Assembly: GCF_040267685.1 (NCBI RefSeq)
Contig: NZ_CP158367.1
Coordinates: 1,178,001-1,242,000, forward strand
Length of the DNA stretch: 64,000 nt
Reading direction: 5' to 3'
Source of the DNA: Proteinivorax tanatarense
GTDB taxonomy: Bacteria; Bacillota; Proteinivoracia; Proteinivoracales; Proteinivoracaceae
Below are positions 39,662 to 49,238 of the stretch, piece by piece (position 1 is the stretch's first letter; the number at the start of each line of letters is the position of its first letter). Made by a program: the position numbers and the translations under genes. Under the pieces are notes generated by a model, which worked only from the letters and a program-made list of their open reading frames with translations, was not told the origin of the DNA and ran no database searches.

Positions 39662-42287
39662 ACTAGTGTACTCTTTTAATGATGGCAATAGAGAAATGAG
39701 AGAAACTTTAGGAGGAAAGGGAGCAAATTTGTCTGACATGACTAATTTAGGGCTACCTGTTCCTCCTGGATTTACAGTAAGTACAAAAGCTTGTAATAAG
39801 TATTTTGAAGAAGGCCAAACCTTAACTGAAACTTTAATACAAGATATAAGGGATGAACTCGCTAAGGTAGAAAAATCTCTTGGTAAAAAACTAGGCGGAG
39901 ATGAAAATCCTCTTTTAGTTTCAGTTAGGTCAGGAGCTCCTGTTTCTATGCCAGGAATGATGGATACTATCTTAAACTTAGGATTAAATGATAAAACTGT
40001 AGAAGCTGTGGCGATGGAGACAAAAAATAAAAGGTTCGCATTTGATTGTTATAGACGCTTTATTCAAATGTATGGGGATGTAGTTTTAGGTGTACCTCAT
40101 TACAGATTTGAGAGAAAGTTAGAAATTTTAAAACAAAATGCCGGAGTGTCTGAAGATACTAAGCTTGATGCTGAAAGTTTAAAGGAGTTATCTGAAGACT
40201 ATAAGCAAATAATTAAAAAAGAAACTGGCGAAGATTTTCCACAGAATCCTGAGGAGCAGCTACTAAAAGCGGTTGAGGCTGTTTTTGCATCATGGAATAA
40301 TCAACGAGCTAAACTCTATCGACAAATAAATAAAATTCCAGGTCACTATGGAACTGCAGTTAATGTTCAGGCGATGGTATATGGGAATATGGGTGACACC
40401 AGTGGCACAGGAGTATTATTTACTAGAAATCCTTCAACAGGTGAAAACAAACTTTATGGAGAATTTCTACTAAATGCCCAAGGCGAAGATGTGGTTGCTG
40501 GCATAAGGACTCCAAAACCCATATCTCAACTAAAGCAAGTTATGCCTGAAGTTTACAAGGAATTAAACGATATTAGTTATAAGTTGGAAGAACATTATAG
40601 GGATGTTCAAGATATTGAATTTACAATAGAACAGGGCAGACTTTTTATGCTTCAAACTAGAAATGCTAAAAGGACTGCAGCGGCAGCTGTTAGAATAGCT
40701 GTAGAGATGGTAAATGATAAAATATTGACAAAAGAAGAAGCACTATTAAGGGTTGACGCTTCGCAACTTGATAAATTATTACATCGTCAGATTGATGAAG
40801 GAAGTCATGTTGATCATATCGCAACAGGACTTCCAGCTTCGCCAGGAGCAGCAACAGGGGCGTTAGTATTTAGCGCAGATGAGGCTGATAAGTTAACAGA
40901 AAAAGGCGAAAAAGTAATCCTTATTAGACCTGAAACAACACCAGATGATATTCATGGAATCGTAGCAGCAGAAGGAATTTTAACGCAAAGGGGAGGCATG
41001 ACCAGCCATGCAGCTGTAGTTGCTAGAGGTATGGGGAAACCATGCGTTTGTGGATGTGAAGCTTTGAACATTGATTTGATAGATAAAACTGTAAAAATAG
41101 GGGATAAAGTATTTAAAGAAAAAGAAGTTTTCACTATTGATGGAGCTACAGGTAATGTTATTAGTGGCACAGTAGACCTAATAGACCCTGAATTAAGTAA
41201 AGAGTTAATGACTTTTTTAGGTTGGGCAGATGATATAAGACAATTAAACATAAGAACTAATGCTGATACTCCCAAGGATGCAAAAAAAGCAAGAGAATAT
41301 GGAGCCCAAGGAATTGGACTTTGTAGAACAGAGCATATGTTTATGGCTCAAGACAGACTACCTATTGTACAAGAAATGATATTATCAGATAGTAAGAAAA
41401 AACAACAAGAGGCTTTAGACAAACTATTACCATTTCAGAAAGAAGATTTTTATGGTATTTTTAAGGCAATGGCAGGACTTCCAGTGACAATTAGATTATT
41501 AGATCCTCCGTTGCATGAGTTTTTACCTAATGCTGAAGAATTAAGTAAGGAAATTACTAAAATGAAAGAAGAAGGCTCACCTATCTATAAAATAAAAGAA
41601 AAGGAACAAACGTTAAAACGGATAAAGAGTTTACACGAGTCCAATCCAATGCTAGGACATCGTGGTTGTCGATTGGCTATAGTTCATCCAGAAATTTATG
41701 AGATGCAAGTTGAAGCTATATTTTCCGCATTAAAAGAGTTGCACAAAGAAAAAATAGAAGTGGTACCAGAAATCATGATTCCTCTAGTAGGTGAGGCAAG
41801 GGAACTAAAATTGGTAAAAGATATTGTGCTAAAGGTAGCTGATTCTTACAGCGATTTGGGGATAGAGTATAAAATTGGTACAATGATAGAGTTGCCAAGG
41901 GCTTGTGTTACTGCAGATGAAATTGCTGAACATGCGGACTTTTTCTCATTTGGAACAAATGATTTGACTCAAACAACTTTTGGCTATAGCAGAGATGATG
42001 CAGAAGGTAAATTTTTACCTGCATATATAGATAAAAAAATATTACCTGAAAACCCATTTGTGTCCATTGACGAAAAGGGTGTGGGAGTTTTAATAGATTT
42101 AGGAGTTTCAAAAGGAAGAAATGTCAAAAAAGATCTTAAAGTGGGAATTTGTGGTGAACATGGAGGAGATCCTAAATCCATTGAGTTTTGTCAAAAGGTA
42201 GGTTTAAACTATGTAAGTTGCTCACCATTTAGAGTTCCTATTGCTAGGTTAGCGGCTGCACAAAGTTTTGTTTTGCAAAAAAAATAA
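39654..42287 (+). CDS. ppdK: Pyruvate, phosphate dikinase
   Basis: 877 residues from ATG 39654, nine bases after AGGGAGG (ATG 39648 is too close). The N-terminal ATP-grasp domain holds GGKGANLSDMTNLGLPVPPG and SVRSGAPVSMPGMMDTILNL. The central phosphohistidine domain is ILTQRGGMTSHAAVVARGMG (catalytic His, with the regulatory Thr two residues before it), and the C-terminal PEP barrel has FFSFGTNDLTQTTFGYSRDD and GICGEHGGDPKSIEF. It interconverts pyruvate + ATP + Pi and PEP + AMP + PPi. Confidence 0.97.
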   Translation: MTKLVYSFNDGNREMRETLGGKGANLSDMTNLGLPVPPGFTVSTKACNKYFEEGQTLTETLIQDIRDELAKVEKSLGKKLGGDENPLLVSVRSGAPVSMPGMMDTILNLGLNDKTVEAVAMETKNKRFAFDCYRRFIQMYGDVVLGVPHYRFERKLEILKQNAGVSEDTKLDAESLKELSEDYKQIIKKETGEDFPQNPEEQLLKAVEAVFASWNNQRAKLYRQINKIPGHYGTAVNVQAMVYGNMGDTSGTGVLFTRNPSTGENKLYGEFLLNAQGEDVVAGIRTPKPISQLKQVMPEVYKELNDISYKLEEHYRDVQDIEFTIEQGRLFMLQTRNAKRTAAAAVRIAVEMVNDKILTKEEALLRVDASQLDKLLHRQIDEGSHVDHIATGLPASPGAATGALVFSADEADKLTEKGEKVILIRPETTPDDIHGIVAAEGILTQRGGMTSHAAVVARGMGKPCVCGCEALNIDLIDKTVKIGDKVFKEKEVFTIDGATGNVISGTVDLIDPELSKELMTFLGWADDIRQLNIRTNADTPKDAKKAREYGAQGIGLCRTEHMFMAQDRLPIVQEMILSDSKKKQQEALDKLLPFQKEDFYGIFKAMAGLPVTIRLLDPPLHEFLPNAEELSKEITKMKEEGSPIYKIKEKEQTLKRIKSLHESNPMLGHRGCRLAIVHPEIYEMQVEAIFSALKELHKEKIEVVPEIMIPLVGEARELKLVKDIVLKVADSYSDLGIEYKIGTMIELPRACVTADEIAEHADFFSFGTNDLTQTTFGYSRDDAEGKFLPAYIDKKILPENPFVSIDEKGVGVLIDLGVSKGRNVKKDLKVGICGEHGGDPKSIEFCQKVGLNYVSCSPFRVPIARLAAAQSFVLQKK

Positions 42288-42326
42288 CAATAAAATGCTG
42301 GCCATCTAGGCCAGCATTTTATTGTT
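42286..42326. terminator. Bidirectional terminator after ppdK
   Basis: A perfect 18-bp stem (42286-42303 with 42309-42326) with a 5-base loop; the outer A/T-rich arms allow use by the convergent dacA unit too. Confidence 0.92.
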
Positions 42327-42379
42327 AAGTTAATTAACACTCAGAGGAAGGAAACCAACTCCACTGCTTTATCCCCAAG

Positions 42380-43585
42380 TTAAAATAAGTTAATAATCCA
42401 ACTAAAGCTATTACTTATAGAATCAATTATTCCCCAGAACCCCCTAGCAATAAAGTTAGCTCTAGGAACATCTTCTAGGGCGTGTAAGGGGCTTTCTAAA
42501 GCAACTTGTCCATTAACCTTATACTTTATACTACCCACAACATCTCCTTTTTCAAGAGGAGCAGATATACTTTTGTCTATATTAATATGCGGTGATAAAA
42601 AAGTGTGCTCTCTAGGCGTAACCACCTCTAAATCATTTATAGACCCTACGGCATACTTGCCTCTTTTTGCTGAAGATATGGTAATGCTTTTAACTTCTTC
42701 TTTAGCATTGAGGACTTTCCTAGATTCGAATTCAGAAGCGATATAATCATACATTATTTCCTCCACTAAACTGTCACGATTTGATATTGTTTCTCGATGT
42801 GTATTTCCTTCCACATCCATCAAAACAATAATATAGCGACGGTGATTAATAGTTGACGTAACTGATATACAACGTCCTGCATTTCCAGTGTACCCTGTCT
42901 TAAGCCCATCAATGTTTTGATGGTTAACTAACAAATTTTTAAAAGTGGAAACAAATGATGTGGAAGAGTCACTCATGGTATATGAGGTGATACTAGAGTA
43001 TTCTAGGGCTTGCGGAAAGTCACTTATTAGTATTTGTGAAAGTTTTGCAACATCGTAGGCACTCATTGTATGATTATCTTGGTCAAGGCCGTGGGAGTTT
43101 TTAAAATTAGTGTGCTCTAATCCAATTTCTTCTGCTGTTTTGTTCATTCTTTGAACAAACATCTTTTCGCTCCCAGAAATTTCTTCTGCTATTGCAATGC
43201 CGGCATCGTTAGCAGATAAAACAGAAATGGCAATTAGAAGTTCTTCTACAGAAACTTCGCTGCCTGGAACTGCCCAAATTCTAGATGCACCTGGCACTAG
43301 AGTTGTAGCTTCTTTACTTATGGTTACCTTATCCTCTAAGGAAATTTCACCATTTTCTAATGCATCAAAGATTACATACATTGTCATAATTTTTGTTAAG
43401 CTGGCAGGAGCAACTGCTTCCCTTGCATTTTTTTCGTATAGAACATGACCGGTTTCATAATCCATTATCAATATGTGGTTTGCTTTTATTTCAAAAGGGT
43501 ATCTTTGATCAGCATTGGCTATGGTTGTAGGAAGAAATAAAAGAATAGATAAAATAACAATTATTATAGATTTTGATTTGAACAC
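42380..43585 (-). CDS. dacA: D-alanyl-D-alanine carboxypeptidase, vegetative DacA type
   Basis: 401 residues from GTG 43585, after AAAGGAGAT. A signal peptide (IIIVILSILLFLPTTIANA) precedes the S62LTK (VAPASLTKIMTMYV), SAN (ISVLSANDAGIAIA) and KTG (IDGLKTGYTGNAGR) motifs. The second motif is SAN where SGN or SGC is more common. A beta domain and an amphipathic C-terminal helix (FWGIIDSISNSFSWIINLF) anchor it to the membrane face. Single gene, not in a sporulation context, so probably the housekeeping PBP5-type enzyme. Confidence 0.92.
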   Translation of the reverse strand: MFKSKSIIIVILSILLFLPTTIANADQRYPFEIKANHILIMDYETGHVLYEKNAREAVAPASLTKIMTMYVIFDALENGEISLEDKVTISKEATTLVPGASRIWAVPGSEVSVEELLIAISVLSANDAGIAIAEEISGSEKMFVQRMNKTAEEIGLEHTNFKNSHGLDQDNHTMSAYDVAKLSQILISDFPQALEYSSITSYTMSDSSTSFVSTFKNLLVNHQNIDGLKTGYTGNAGRCISVTSTINHRRYIIVLMDVEGNTHRETISNRDSLVEEIMYDYIASEFESRKVLNAKEEVKSITISSAKRGKYAVGSINDLEVVTPREHTFLSPHINIDKSISAPLEKGDVVGSIKYKVNGQVALESPLHALEDVPRANFIARGFWGIIDSISNSFSWIINLF

Positions 43586-43718
43586 AAGCTTATCTCCTTT
43601 CTAAATTTTAAATAATATAATATATTAGATAAACTAGCATAATAAATTTATAACAGATTTTAAACAGGAAAAAATAAAAAAATGTGGAATATAATAAGTA
43701 TGATTTGAGGTGAAAAAG

Positions 43719-44726
43719 ATGAAAATAAGACAGAAGCTAGAAGATAAAGAAAAGTCGACACTAAGCAAATTTGCCTGTCTTAGTATAAATTCTCAAGGGC
43801 GGGGTAGTGATGATATACCTTGTGATATAAGAACTTGTTTTCAAGTAGACAGAGACAGAATATTACATTCTAAAGCTTTTAGACGTTTAAAACATAAAAC
43901 ACAAGTTTTTATTTCTCCAGAAAGTGATCACTTTAGAACTAGATTAACTCACACACTTGAAGTTGCTCAAATTGCTAGGACAATGGCTAAAGCCTTAGAT
44001 CTTAATGAGGATTTGGCAGAAGCAATAGCTTTAGGACATGATCTAGGTCATACCCCATTTGGCCATGCTGGTGAGCAAGCTTTAAATAGTGTAACTCCTT
44101 TTGGATTTAAACATAACATCCAAAGCATACGTGTAGTCAGTAAGCTAGAAGGAGAGAAAGGGTTAAATCTCACTAAAGAGGTTTTGGATGGAATCAAAAA
44201 TCATACTGGAGAGAAAGTGCCTTTTACTTTAGAGGGGCAACTAGTAAAGATAGCTGATAGAATTGCCTATATTAATCATGATATTGAAGATGCAATAACA
44301 GCAAAAATTATAAATGAAAGTGATTTGCCTTTTAGACCGATAAAGATATTAGGTTATAGCAAAAGTTCACGGATAGATACCCTAGTTAAAGATATAATTA
44401 TCTGCAGCAGAGACCAAGTAGAAATTCAACAAACACTAGAAATCAAAAAATCGATGAATGAGTTGAGAGAATTTTTATTTAATAAAGTTTATTTAAATTC
44501 ACCAGCCAAAACTCAAGAACACAAAGCAAAAAACATGATAACTCAATTATATCATTTATTTTTGCAAAATCCACAAAAAATGGAGAGCAAAATCCATAAA
44601 AATCTTTTTGACACCGATAACATGGAACGTAAAGTATGTGATTATATTGCTGGGATGACTGACCGATATATAGTGACTGTTTATAAGCAACATTTTATTC
44701 CCAGTGGATGGTCAGTTAACTTGTAA
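43719..44726 (+). CDS. dgt: Deoxyguanosinetriphosphate triphosphohydrolase-like protein
   Basis: 335 residues from ATG 43719, six bases after GAGGTG. The HD metal-site motifs are THTLEVAQIARTMAKAL, LGHDLGHTPFGHAGEQAL and VKIADRIAYINHDIEDAI. RDRILHSKAFRRLKHKTQVF is the family N-terminal signature. These enzymes hydrolyse dNTPs to nucleoside and triphosphate. In many Clostridia dgt precedes dnaG and rpoD; here dnaG is absent from between dgt and rpoD. Confidence 0.94.
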   Translation: MKIRQKLEDKEKSTLSKFACLSINSQGRGSDDIPCDIRTCFQVDRDRILHSKAFRRLKHKTQVFISPESDHFRTRLTHTLEVAQIARTMAKALDLNEDLAEAIALGHDLGHTPFGHAGEQALNSVTPFGFKHNIQSIRVVSKLEGEKGLNLTKEVLDGIKNHTGEKVPFTLEGQLVKIADRIAYINHDIEDAITAKIINESDLPFRPIKILGYSKSSRIDTLVKDIIICSRDQVEIQQTLEIKKSMNELREFLFNKVYLNSPAKTQEHKAKNMITQLYHLFLQNPQKMESKIHKNLFDTDNMERKVCDYIAGMTDRYIVTVYKQHFIPSGWSVNL

Positions 44727-45070
44727 TCTTTGGAATAAATTTTAAGATTCCGTCAATAATAAAACAGACAAATATTTTTACAAACGAAATAAAAAAATAT
44801 ATATTAAAATGCAGGAAAAGATATGTCAAAAAGCGAATATAATAATCGACAAATCCTTATCGTGAATCGTTACGACTATTATATATAAAAATGCTTCTAA
44901 GGTTTCCCATACCCATTATATCAGGGTTTATAATGTGTGTGTGTGATAAAATCTTAAAATAAATTTTTTAAAAAAAGAAGGTATTTTTGTTACTATGTCG
45001 AATAATGACCATTTGTCACCGTATAGTATATTTTATTTTTTAATACCAACTCCGAAAGGGGGGGAGATAA
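44727..45070 (+). other. Intergenic region between dgt and rpoD
   Basis: This 344-base stretch has no ORF. It contains a sigma-H-type promoter (separate entry), a TGTCGAA heptamer at 44996-45002 that matches the Spo0A box core, a short GT repeat near 44935-44944, and TTGTCA at 45014-45019 without a good -10. No riboswitch or dnaG remnant is recognised. Confidence 0.5.
44813..44838 (+). promoter_or_regulatory. Sigma-H-type promoter upstream of rpoD
   Basis: GCAGGAAAA with AGGAAAA at 44813-44819 and AGCGAAT ending at 44838 are spaced by 12 bases, matching the sigma-H consensus RnAGGAwWW-n11/12-RnnGAAT. Bacillus sigA also has a sigma-H promoter, so the assignment fits known regulation. Transcription start not shown. 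Confidence 0.6.
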
Positions 45071-46192
45071 TTGACAAAAAAAGATGCAAACCTTTCACAA
45101 ATTAAACAGGAGTTACTGGAACGAGGGAAAAAGAGAGGTATTCTAACCTATAAGGATATTATGGATTATCTTCAAGGATTTGATTTGACCTCTGAGCAAA
45201 TTGACGAATACTATGAAAAAATTATAGCGATGGGGATAGAAATAGTTGACGATGTAGACGAAGATGACATTTCTGAGTTGGCCATGCAAGCTGCCGAAAA
45301 AGGTACAGAAACTGAAAAAGAGGCAGAAGAAATGGATTTAGATGTGTCGCTCCCTGAAGGAATCAGCGTAAGTGACCCTGTACGTATGTATCTAAAGGAA
45401 ATTGGAAGGGTTCCACTCTTATCAGGTAAAGAGGAAATTGAGCTGGCAAAGAGGATGGAACAAAATGATGAAGAAGCTAAGAGATTGCTTGTTGAAGCTA
45501 ACCTCAGGTTAGTTGTTAGTATAGCTAAGCGCTATGTAGGTAGAGGTATGCTATTTTTAGATCTTATTCAAGAAGGAAATTTAGGTCTTATAAAAGCGGT
45601 AGAAAAATTTGACTATCGTAAAGGATATAAATTTAGTACCTATGCTACATGGTGGATAAGACAAGCAATAACTAGGGCTATTGCTGATCAAGCTAGAACT
45701 ATACGCATACCTGTTCACATGGTTGAAACTATCAACAAATTAATTCGAGTCTCTAGACAGTTAGTTCAGGACAAGGGGAAAGATCCTACACCAGAAGAAA
45801 TCGGTGAAGAAATGGGATTAGAACCAGAAAGAGTGAGGGAAATACTAAAAATTGCTCAAGAGCCTGTTTCTTTAGAAACACCAATTGGAGAAGAGGATGA
45901 TAGCCACTTAGGTGACTTTATCGAAGACCAAGATGCAAAGGCTCCTGCTGATGTAGCTGCCTTTGAACTTCTAAAAGGTCAGCTTGAAGATGTGTTAGAT
46001 ACTCTTACTGATCGAGAAGAAAGTGTACTGAGATTAAGGTTTGGAATTGACGATGGAAAGCCCAGGACCCTTGAAGAAGTAGGCCAAGTTTTTGGCGTAA
46101 CTCGAGAAAGAATAAGGCAAATAGAAGCAAAAGCATTAAGGAAACTAAGGCACCCGAGTCGTAGTAAAAGATTAAAGGATTACTTAGAGTAA
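45071..46192 (+). CDS. rpoD: RNA polymerase primary sigma factor
   Basis: 373 residues from TTG 45071, after GGGGGGGAGA. Region 1.1 is at the N-terminus ([20 protein letters not shown]), region 1.2 is [19 protein letters not shown], region 2 contains [20 protein letters not shown] and [20 protein letters not shown], and region 4 [20 protein letters not shown]. The short acidic linker ([20 protein letters not shown]) is typical of Firmicutes SigA. It directs housekeeping transcription. Confidence 0.98.
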   Translation: MTKKDANLSQIKQELLERGKKRGILTYKDIMDYLQGFDLTSEQIDEYYEKIIAMGIEIVDDVDEDDISELAMQAAEKGTETEKEAEEMDLDVSLPEGISVSDPVRMYLKEIGRVPLLSGKEEIELAKRMEQNDEEAKRLLVEANLRLVVSIAKRYVGRGMLFLDLIQEGNLGLIKAVEKFDYRKGYKFSTYATWWIRQAITRAIADQARTIRIPVHMVETINKLIRVSRQLVQDKGKDPTPEEIGEEMGLEPERVREILKIAQEPVSLETPIGEEDDSHLGDFIEDQDAKAPADVAAFELLKGQLEDVLDTLTDREESVLRLRFGIDDGKPRTLEEVGQVFGVTRERIRQIEAKALRKLRHPSRSKRLKDYLE

Positions 46193-46220
46193 GAATAATC
46201 CTTTAATCTTACTCTTTTTA
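46186..46220 (+). terminator. Terminator after rpoD
   Basis: AGAGTAAGA pairs with TCTTACTCT around a 12-base loop and is followed by T-rich sequence. It overlaps the last codons and an alternative longer pairing with the gene end (AGATTAAAGGATTA / TAATCCTTTAATCT) exists. Confidence 0.85.
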
Positions 46221-46281
46221 TTTTGGTTAATATCATTAAGGTGTAGAGTTAAAAAAGTTTATAAAAAAAACAAAAAAACTG

Positions 46282-46310
46282 TTGACTTATCAACTAAAAA
46301 CATTTATAAT
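46282..46310 (+). promoter_or_regulatory. Strong sigma-A promoter of the Asn-Met-Glu tRNA operon
   Basis: TTGACT (46282-46287), 17-base spacer and TATAAT (46305-46310), 22 bases before the first tRNA. Confidence 0.88.
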
Positions 46311-46332
46311 TTATATTGTTGCTGAAACACGT

Positions 46333-46407
46333 TCCTCAGTAGCTCAATGGTGGAGCAACCGGCTGTTAACCGGTAGGCTGTAGGTTCAAATCCTACCTGA
46401 GGAGCCA
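46333..46407 (+). tRNA. tRNA-Asn(GTT)
   Basis: 75 bases with encoded CCA. The acceptor TCCTCAG pairs with CTGAGGA, the anticodon loop is CTGTTAA (GTT), and the TPsiC arm contains GGTTCAAATCC. First gene of a three-tRNA operon. Confidence 0.97.
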
Positions 46408-46410
46408 TTA

Positions 46411-46487
46411 GGGCCCATAGCTCAGTTGGTCAGAGCAACCGGCTCATAACCGGTTGGTCCCTGGTTCGAGTCCAGGTGGGCCCACCA
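46411..46487 (+). tRNA. tRNA with CAT anticodon (Met or Ile2)
   Basis: 77 bases with encoded CCA. GGGCCCA pairs with TGGGCCC, and the anticodon loop is CTCATAA (CAT). The loop and stem do not resemble initiator tRNA (no C-A mismatch at the acceptor end). Elongator Met is most likely; a lysidine-modified Ile2 with CAT cannot be excluded by eye. Confidence 0.95.
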
Positions 46488-46496
46488 TTATTATCT

Positions 46497-46571
46497 GGCC
46501 CCTTGGTCAAGTGGTTAAGACACCGCCCTTTCACGGCGGTAACAGGGGTTCGAGTCCCCTAGGGGTCACCA
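46497..46571 (+). tRNA. tRNA-Glu(TTC)
   Basis: 75 bases with encoded CCA. GGCCCCT pairs with AGGGGTC (one G-U), and the anticodon loop is CTTTCAC (TTC). Last gene of the tRNA operon. Confidence 0.97.
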
Positions 46572-46580
46572 CTTCGACAC

Positions 46581-46609
46581 AAAGCACACTAAATAGTGTG
46601 CTTTTTTTT
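46581..46609 (+). terminator. Terminator of the tRNA operon
   Basis: AAAGCACACT pairs with AGTGTGCTTT around a 4-base loop, followed by eight T. Confidence 0.92.
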
Positions 46610-46668
46610 ATATCTTTAAAGTAATATTAGATATTTGTGATATATTAGTAAGAAGGGGATGATAGATT

Positions 46669-47364
46669 TTGAAAATAACATCAAGACTAAAAGCGGTGGC
46701 CAACCTCGTTGGTGAATGTAAAATTTTAGCTGACATAGGAACAGATCATTGTTATATTCCTATTTATCTGTTAAAAAAAGGAAAAACTAATAATGCTATA
46801 GCTTCTGACATAAATGAGGGCCCTCTACAAGCTGCTGAAGAAACTGTAAAAAAAAATAACTTAAATGAAAAAGTGTCCATAAGGCTAGGCAATGGGTTGG
46901 CACCTCTCAAAGAAAATGATTTTATAGACGTTATTGTAATAGCGGGTATGGGGGGAGAGACTATAGTTAATATTTTGGAGAATATCCCCTGTCATTTAAC
47001 AAAGTGCCGCTATATACTACAGCCAATGACTGATATTTCATTAGTTAGAAAATGGCTAGATGAAAAAAGTTATAAAATTACAAACGAAGAAATTGCTAAG
47101 GAAGTTAACAGGTACTATACTGTTATAGAGGCACAACATCAGTCTAATGCACCAAAATTAAGTGAAATTGAAACACAGTTTGGGCCTGTACTTTTGAAAA
47201 AAAAACATCCATTATTAAAGGAATACATAGTTAAAAGGCGAAATAAAAATATAGAAGTATTTTCTCAAATTCAAAAAATAGAGTGTGAAACTCTCAAACG
47301 AGACAAAAACAGAACACTTAGACGGGAAAAAGATTTACTAGAGGAGGTATTAAGATGGCTGTAG
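46669..47364 (+). CDS. trmK: tRNA (adenine(22)-N1)-methyltransferase TrmK family
   Basis: 231 residues from TTG 46669 (AAGGGGATG upstream). SRLKAVANLVGECKILADIG with TDHCYIPIYLLKKG is the SAM-binding start, and VIVIAGMGGETIVNILEN the catalytic motif. A C-terminal coiled segment follows (RRNKNIEVFSQIQKIECETL). It methylates A22 of tRNA. It overlaps the Nif3-like gene by 10 bases, the usual Firmicute pairing downstream of rpoD. Confidence 0.94.
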   Translation: MKITSRLKAVANLVGECKILADIGTDHCYIPIYLLKKGKTNNAIASDINEGPLQAAEETVKKNNLNEKVSIRLGNGLAPLKENDFIDVIVIAGMGGETIVNILENIPCHLTKCRYILQPMTDISLVRKWLDEKSYKITNEEIAKEVNRYYTVIEAQHQSNAPKLSEIETQFGPVLLKKKHPLLKEYIVKRRNKNIEVFSQIQKIECETLKRDKNRTLRREKDLLEEVLRWL

Positions 47365-48464
47365 TTTTAGCAGAAGTTGTCAAAGAAATTGAAAATATAG
47401 CACCGAAAAGATTAGCATATTTCTCAAAAGATAACAATGGCTTGTTAGTTGGAGATTATAACCAGAATGTGGAAAAGCTATTAGTGACATTGGACGTAAC
47501 AGAGGAAATAGTAGATGAAGCTATAAACAATCAATGTCAGCTAATTATAAGTCATCATCCAGTGATTTTTGGTGGTATTAACGCTGTAAATTCCCAGTCA
47601 AAGGAAGGGAGAATAATAATAAAAGCAATTCAAAACGGGATTGCTATTTACAGTGCTCATACTAACCTTGATGTAGCTTGGGGAGGAGTTAATGATAGCT
47701 TGGCAAAGAAATTAGGTTTAAAAGTAACAGGAGTTTTAGATTCTATTGAAGTATCTAAACATTATAAAGTTGTTGTATTTGTTCCTAGCGAATTTAAAGA
47801 AAAAGTGTTGAACTCTATGGCAACACAAGGAGCAGGACAAATAGGGAATTACAGTCATTGTACTTTTACAACTTTAGGTGAAGGAACTTTTAAACCGTTG
47901 CAAGGTTCTAACCCCTTTATAGGTGATAAAAATCAGTTAGAAAAGGTTTCAGAAGTTAAAGTTGAGTCTATAGTTCCTTCCAACAAATTAGGAGGGGTTC
48001 TTTCTGAAATGAAAAAAGCTCATTCGTATGAAGAAGTTGCTTATGATGTTTTTCCTCTAAAAAATAATCCTGATAATTATGGTTTGGGAAGAATTTCAAA
48101 ACTGGATAACCAAACAACTGTAATGGAATTAGCTGAAAAAGTAAAAAAAGAGTTAAATTGTGATGCTGTTAAGGTCTATGGCGCTAAAAATAAGAAGATA
48201 TCAAAAATAGCTATTTTAGGTGGGAGTGGTGGGTCACTTATCAAACAAGCCAAAAAATTAAAGTGTCAAGCCATTATTACATCTGATGTTGATTATCATC
48301 AAGGGCAACTAGCAGATGAACTAGGCGTATCTGTCATTGATGCTGGTCATTATCATACAGAAGTAGTTGTTATAGATCACTTAGTGGAAAGGTTAAATGA
48401 AGTTTTAGTAGGAAAAGTGAAATGCTTAGCTATTACCAATAGTTGTCCTTATAGTTATATTTAA
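47355..48464 (+). CDS. Nif3-like dinuclear metal-centre hexameric protein
   Basis: 369 residues. LIISHHPVIFGGINAVNSQS and IYSAHTNLDVAWGGVNDSLA hold metal ligands, and DVDYHQGQLADELGVSVIDA with GHYHTEVVVIDHLVERL supplies the rest. A middle CutA-like domain (HYKVVVFVPSEFKEKVLNSM to MKKAHSYEEVAYDVFPL) is typical of the longer Nif3/YqfO form. Often annotated as GTP cyclohydrolase type 1; the real function is unsettled. ATG 47355 follows GGAGG inside trmK. Confidence 0.95.
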   Translation: MAVVLAEVVKEIENIAPKRLAYFSKDNNGLLVGDYNQNVEKLLVTLDVTEEIVDEAINNQCQLIISHHPVIFGGINAVNSQSKEGRIIIKAIQNGIAIYSAHTNLDVAWGGVNDSLAKKLGLKVTGVLDSIEVSKHYKVVVFVPSEFKEKVLNSMATQGAGQIGNYSHCTFTTLGEGTFKPLQGSNPFIGDKNQLEKVSEVKVESIVPSNKLGGVLSEMKKAHSYEEVAYDVFPLKNNPDNYGLGRISKLDNQTTVMELAEKVKKELNCDAVKVYGAKNKKISKIAILGGSGGSLIKQAKKLKCQAIITSDVDYHQGQLADELGVSVIDAGHYHTEVVVIDHLVERLNEVLVGKVKCLAITNSCPYSYI

Positions 48465-48494
48465 AGATAGTCTCTAATGAGCCTATCTTTTTTA
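48463..48494 (+). terminator. Terminator after the Nif3-like gene
   Basis: AAAGATAG pairs with CTATCTTT around a 12-base loop, with six T following. Confidence 0.82.
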
Positions 48495-48516
48495 TATTAA
48501 AAAAAGAGGTGATGTA

Positions 48517-49200
48517 ATGTTAGAAAAATTGAATTTATTACAAAGTTTAGAGATAAAACATGTTAATCTTTTAAAGGAAATACAAATGTTGGAAAGGGAG
48601 GCTAAAAACTTAAATATAGATACTACCGCTACTGAAGAATTAGACAAATTATTACTAAGGTTAGAGAGCTTGAATAAAGACCTAAAGAAGATGTCGCACG
48701 AAAGCGGCCAGTTAAATGAGGAGCTTAAAACTGTAGAGCAGAAGTATGAAGAGAATGTAAATCCTAAAGAAATAGAATCAGTTTATGATAAAGCTAATAT
48801 AATAAAAGAGCAGATTTTTAAAGCGGAAGATAAAGAGTTATCAATAATGGAAAAAATGGAGGTGCTAGAGAAAGAAGTAAATTTTCTCAAAAGTAGCATT
48901 GAGTCAAAAACAATAAACTATAAAAAGCAGAAAGATTTTTTTGCAGAAAACTTAAAAGCACTTACAGTAAAATTGCAAGACAATGACGATGAAATAAAGG
49001 TTATTAGAGAGCAAATGAAACAGGAAATTTTGGCACAGTATGATCTTTTAAAGTCAAAGTTAAGCCTTCCGGTGATAGTTGCTTTAAATAATGGCTATTG
49101 TAGTGTTTGTGGGATGGAACAACCTTCCTATATAGGAAATGAAAACTTAGTGACTTGTGTAAATTGTAGCAGGATTTTTGATGGTTCACATCGAAGTTAA
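48517..49200 (+). CDS. Coiled-coil zinc-ribbon protein (COG1579/C4-type family)
   Basis: 227 residues. Residues ~1-175 are nearly all coiled coil (LEIKHVNLLKEIQMLEREAK through EIKVIREQMKQEILAQYDLL). The end has CSVCGMEQPSY and VTCVNCSRIFDGSH, a four-cysteine zinc ribbon. The family is often encoded next to nif3, as here. The role is unclear; related proteins are suggested to bind nucleic acid or disassemble ribosomes. ATG follows AAAGAGGTG. Confidence 0.9.
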   Translation: MLEKLNLLQSLEIKHVNLLKEIQMLEREAKNLNIDTTATEELDKLLLRLESLNKDLKKMSHESGQLNEELKTVEQKYEENVNPKEIESVYDKANIIKEQIFKAEDKELSIMEKMEVLEKEVNFLKSSIESKTINYKKQKDFFAENLKALTVKLQDNDDEIKVIREQMKQEILAQYDLLKSKLSLPVIVALNNGYCSVCGMEQPSYIGNENLVTCVNCSRIFDGSHRS

Positions 49201-49238
49201 TTAATTCAAAGAAATAAAAAGGAAGAGGGGAAAAGGGG

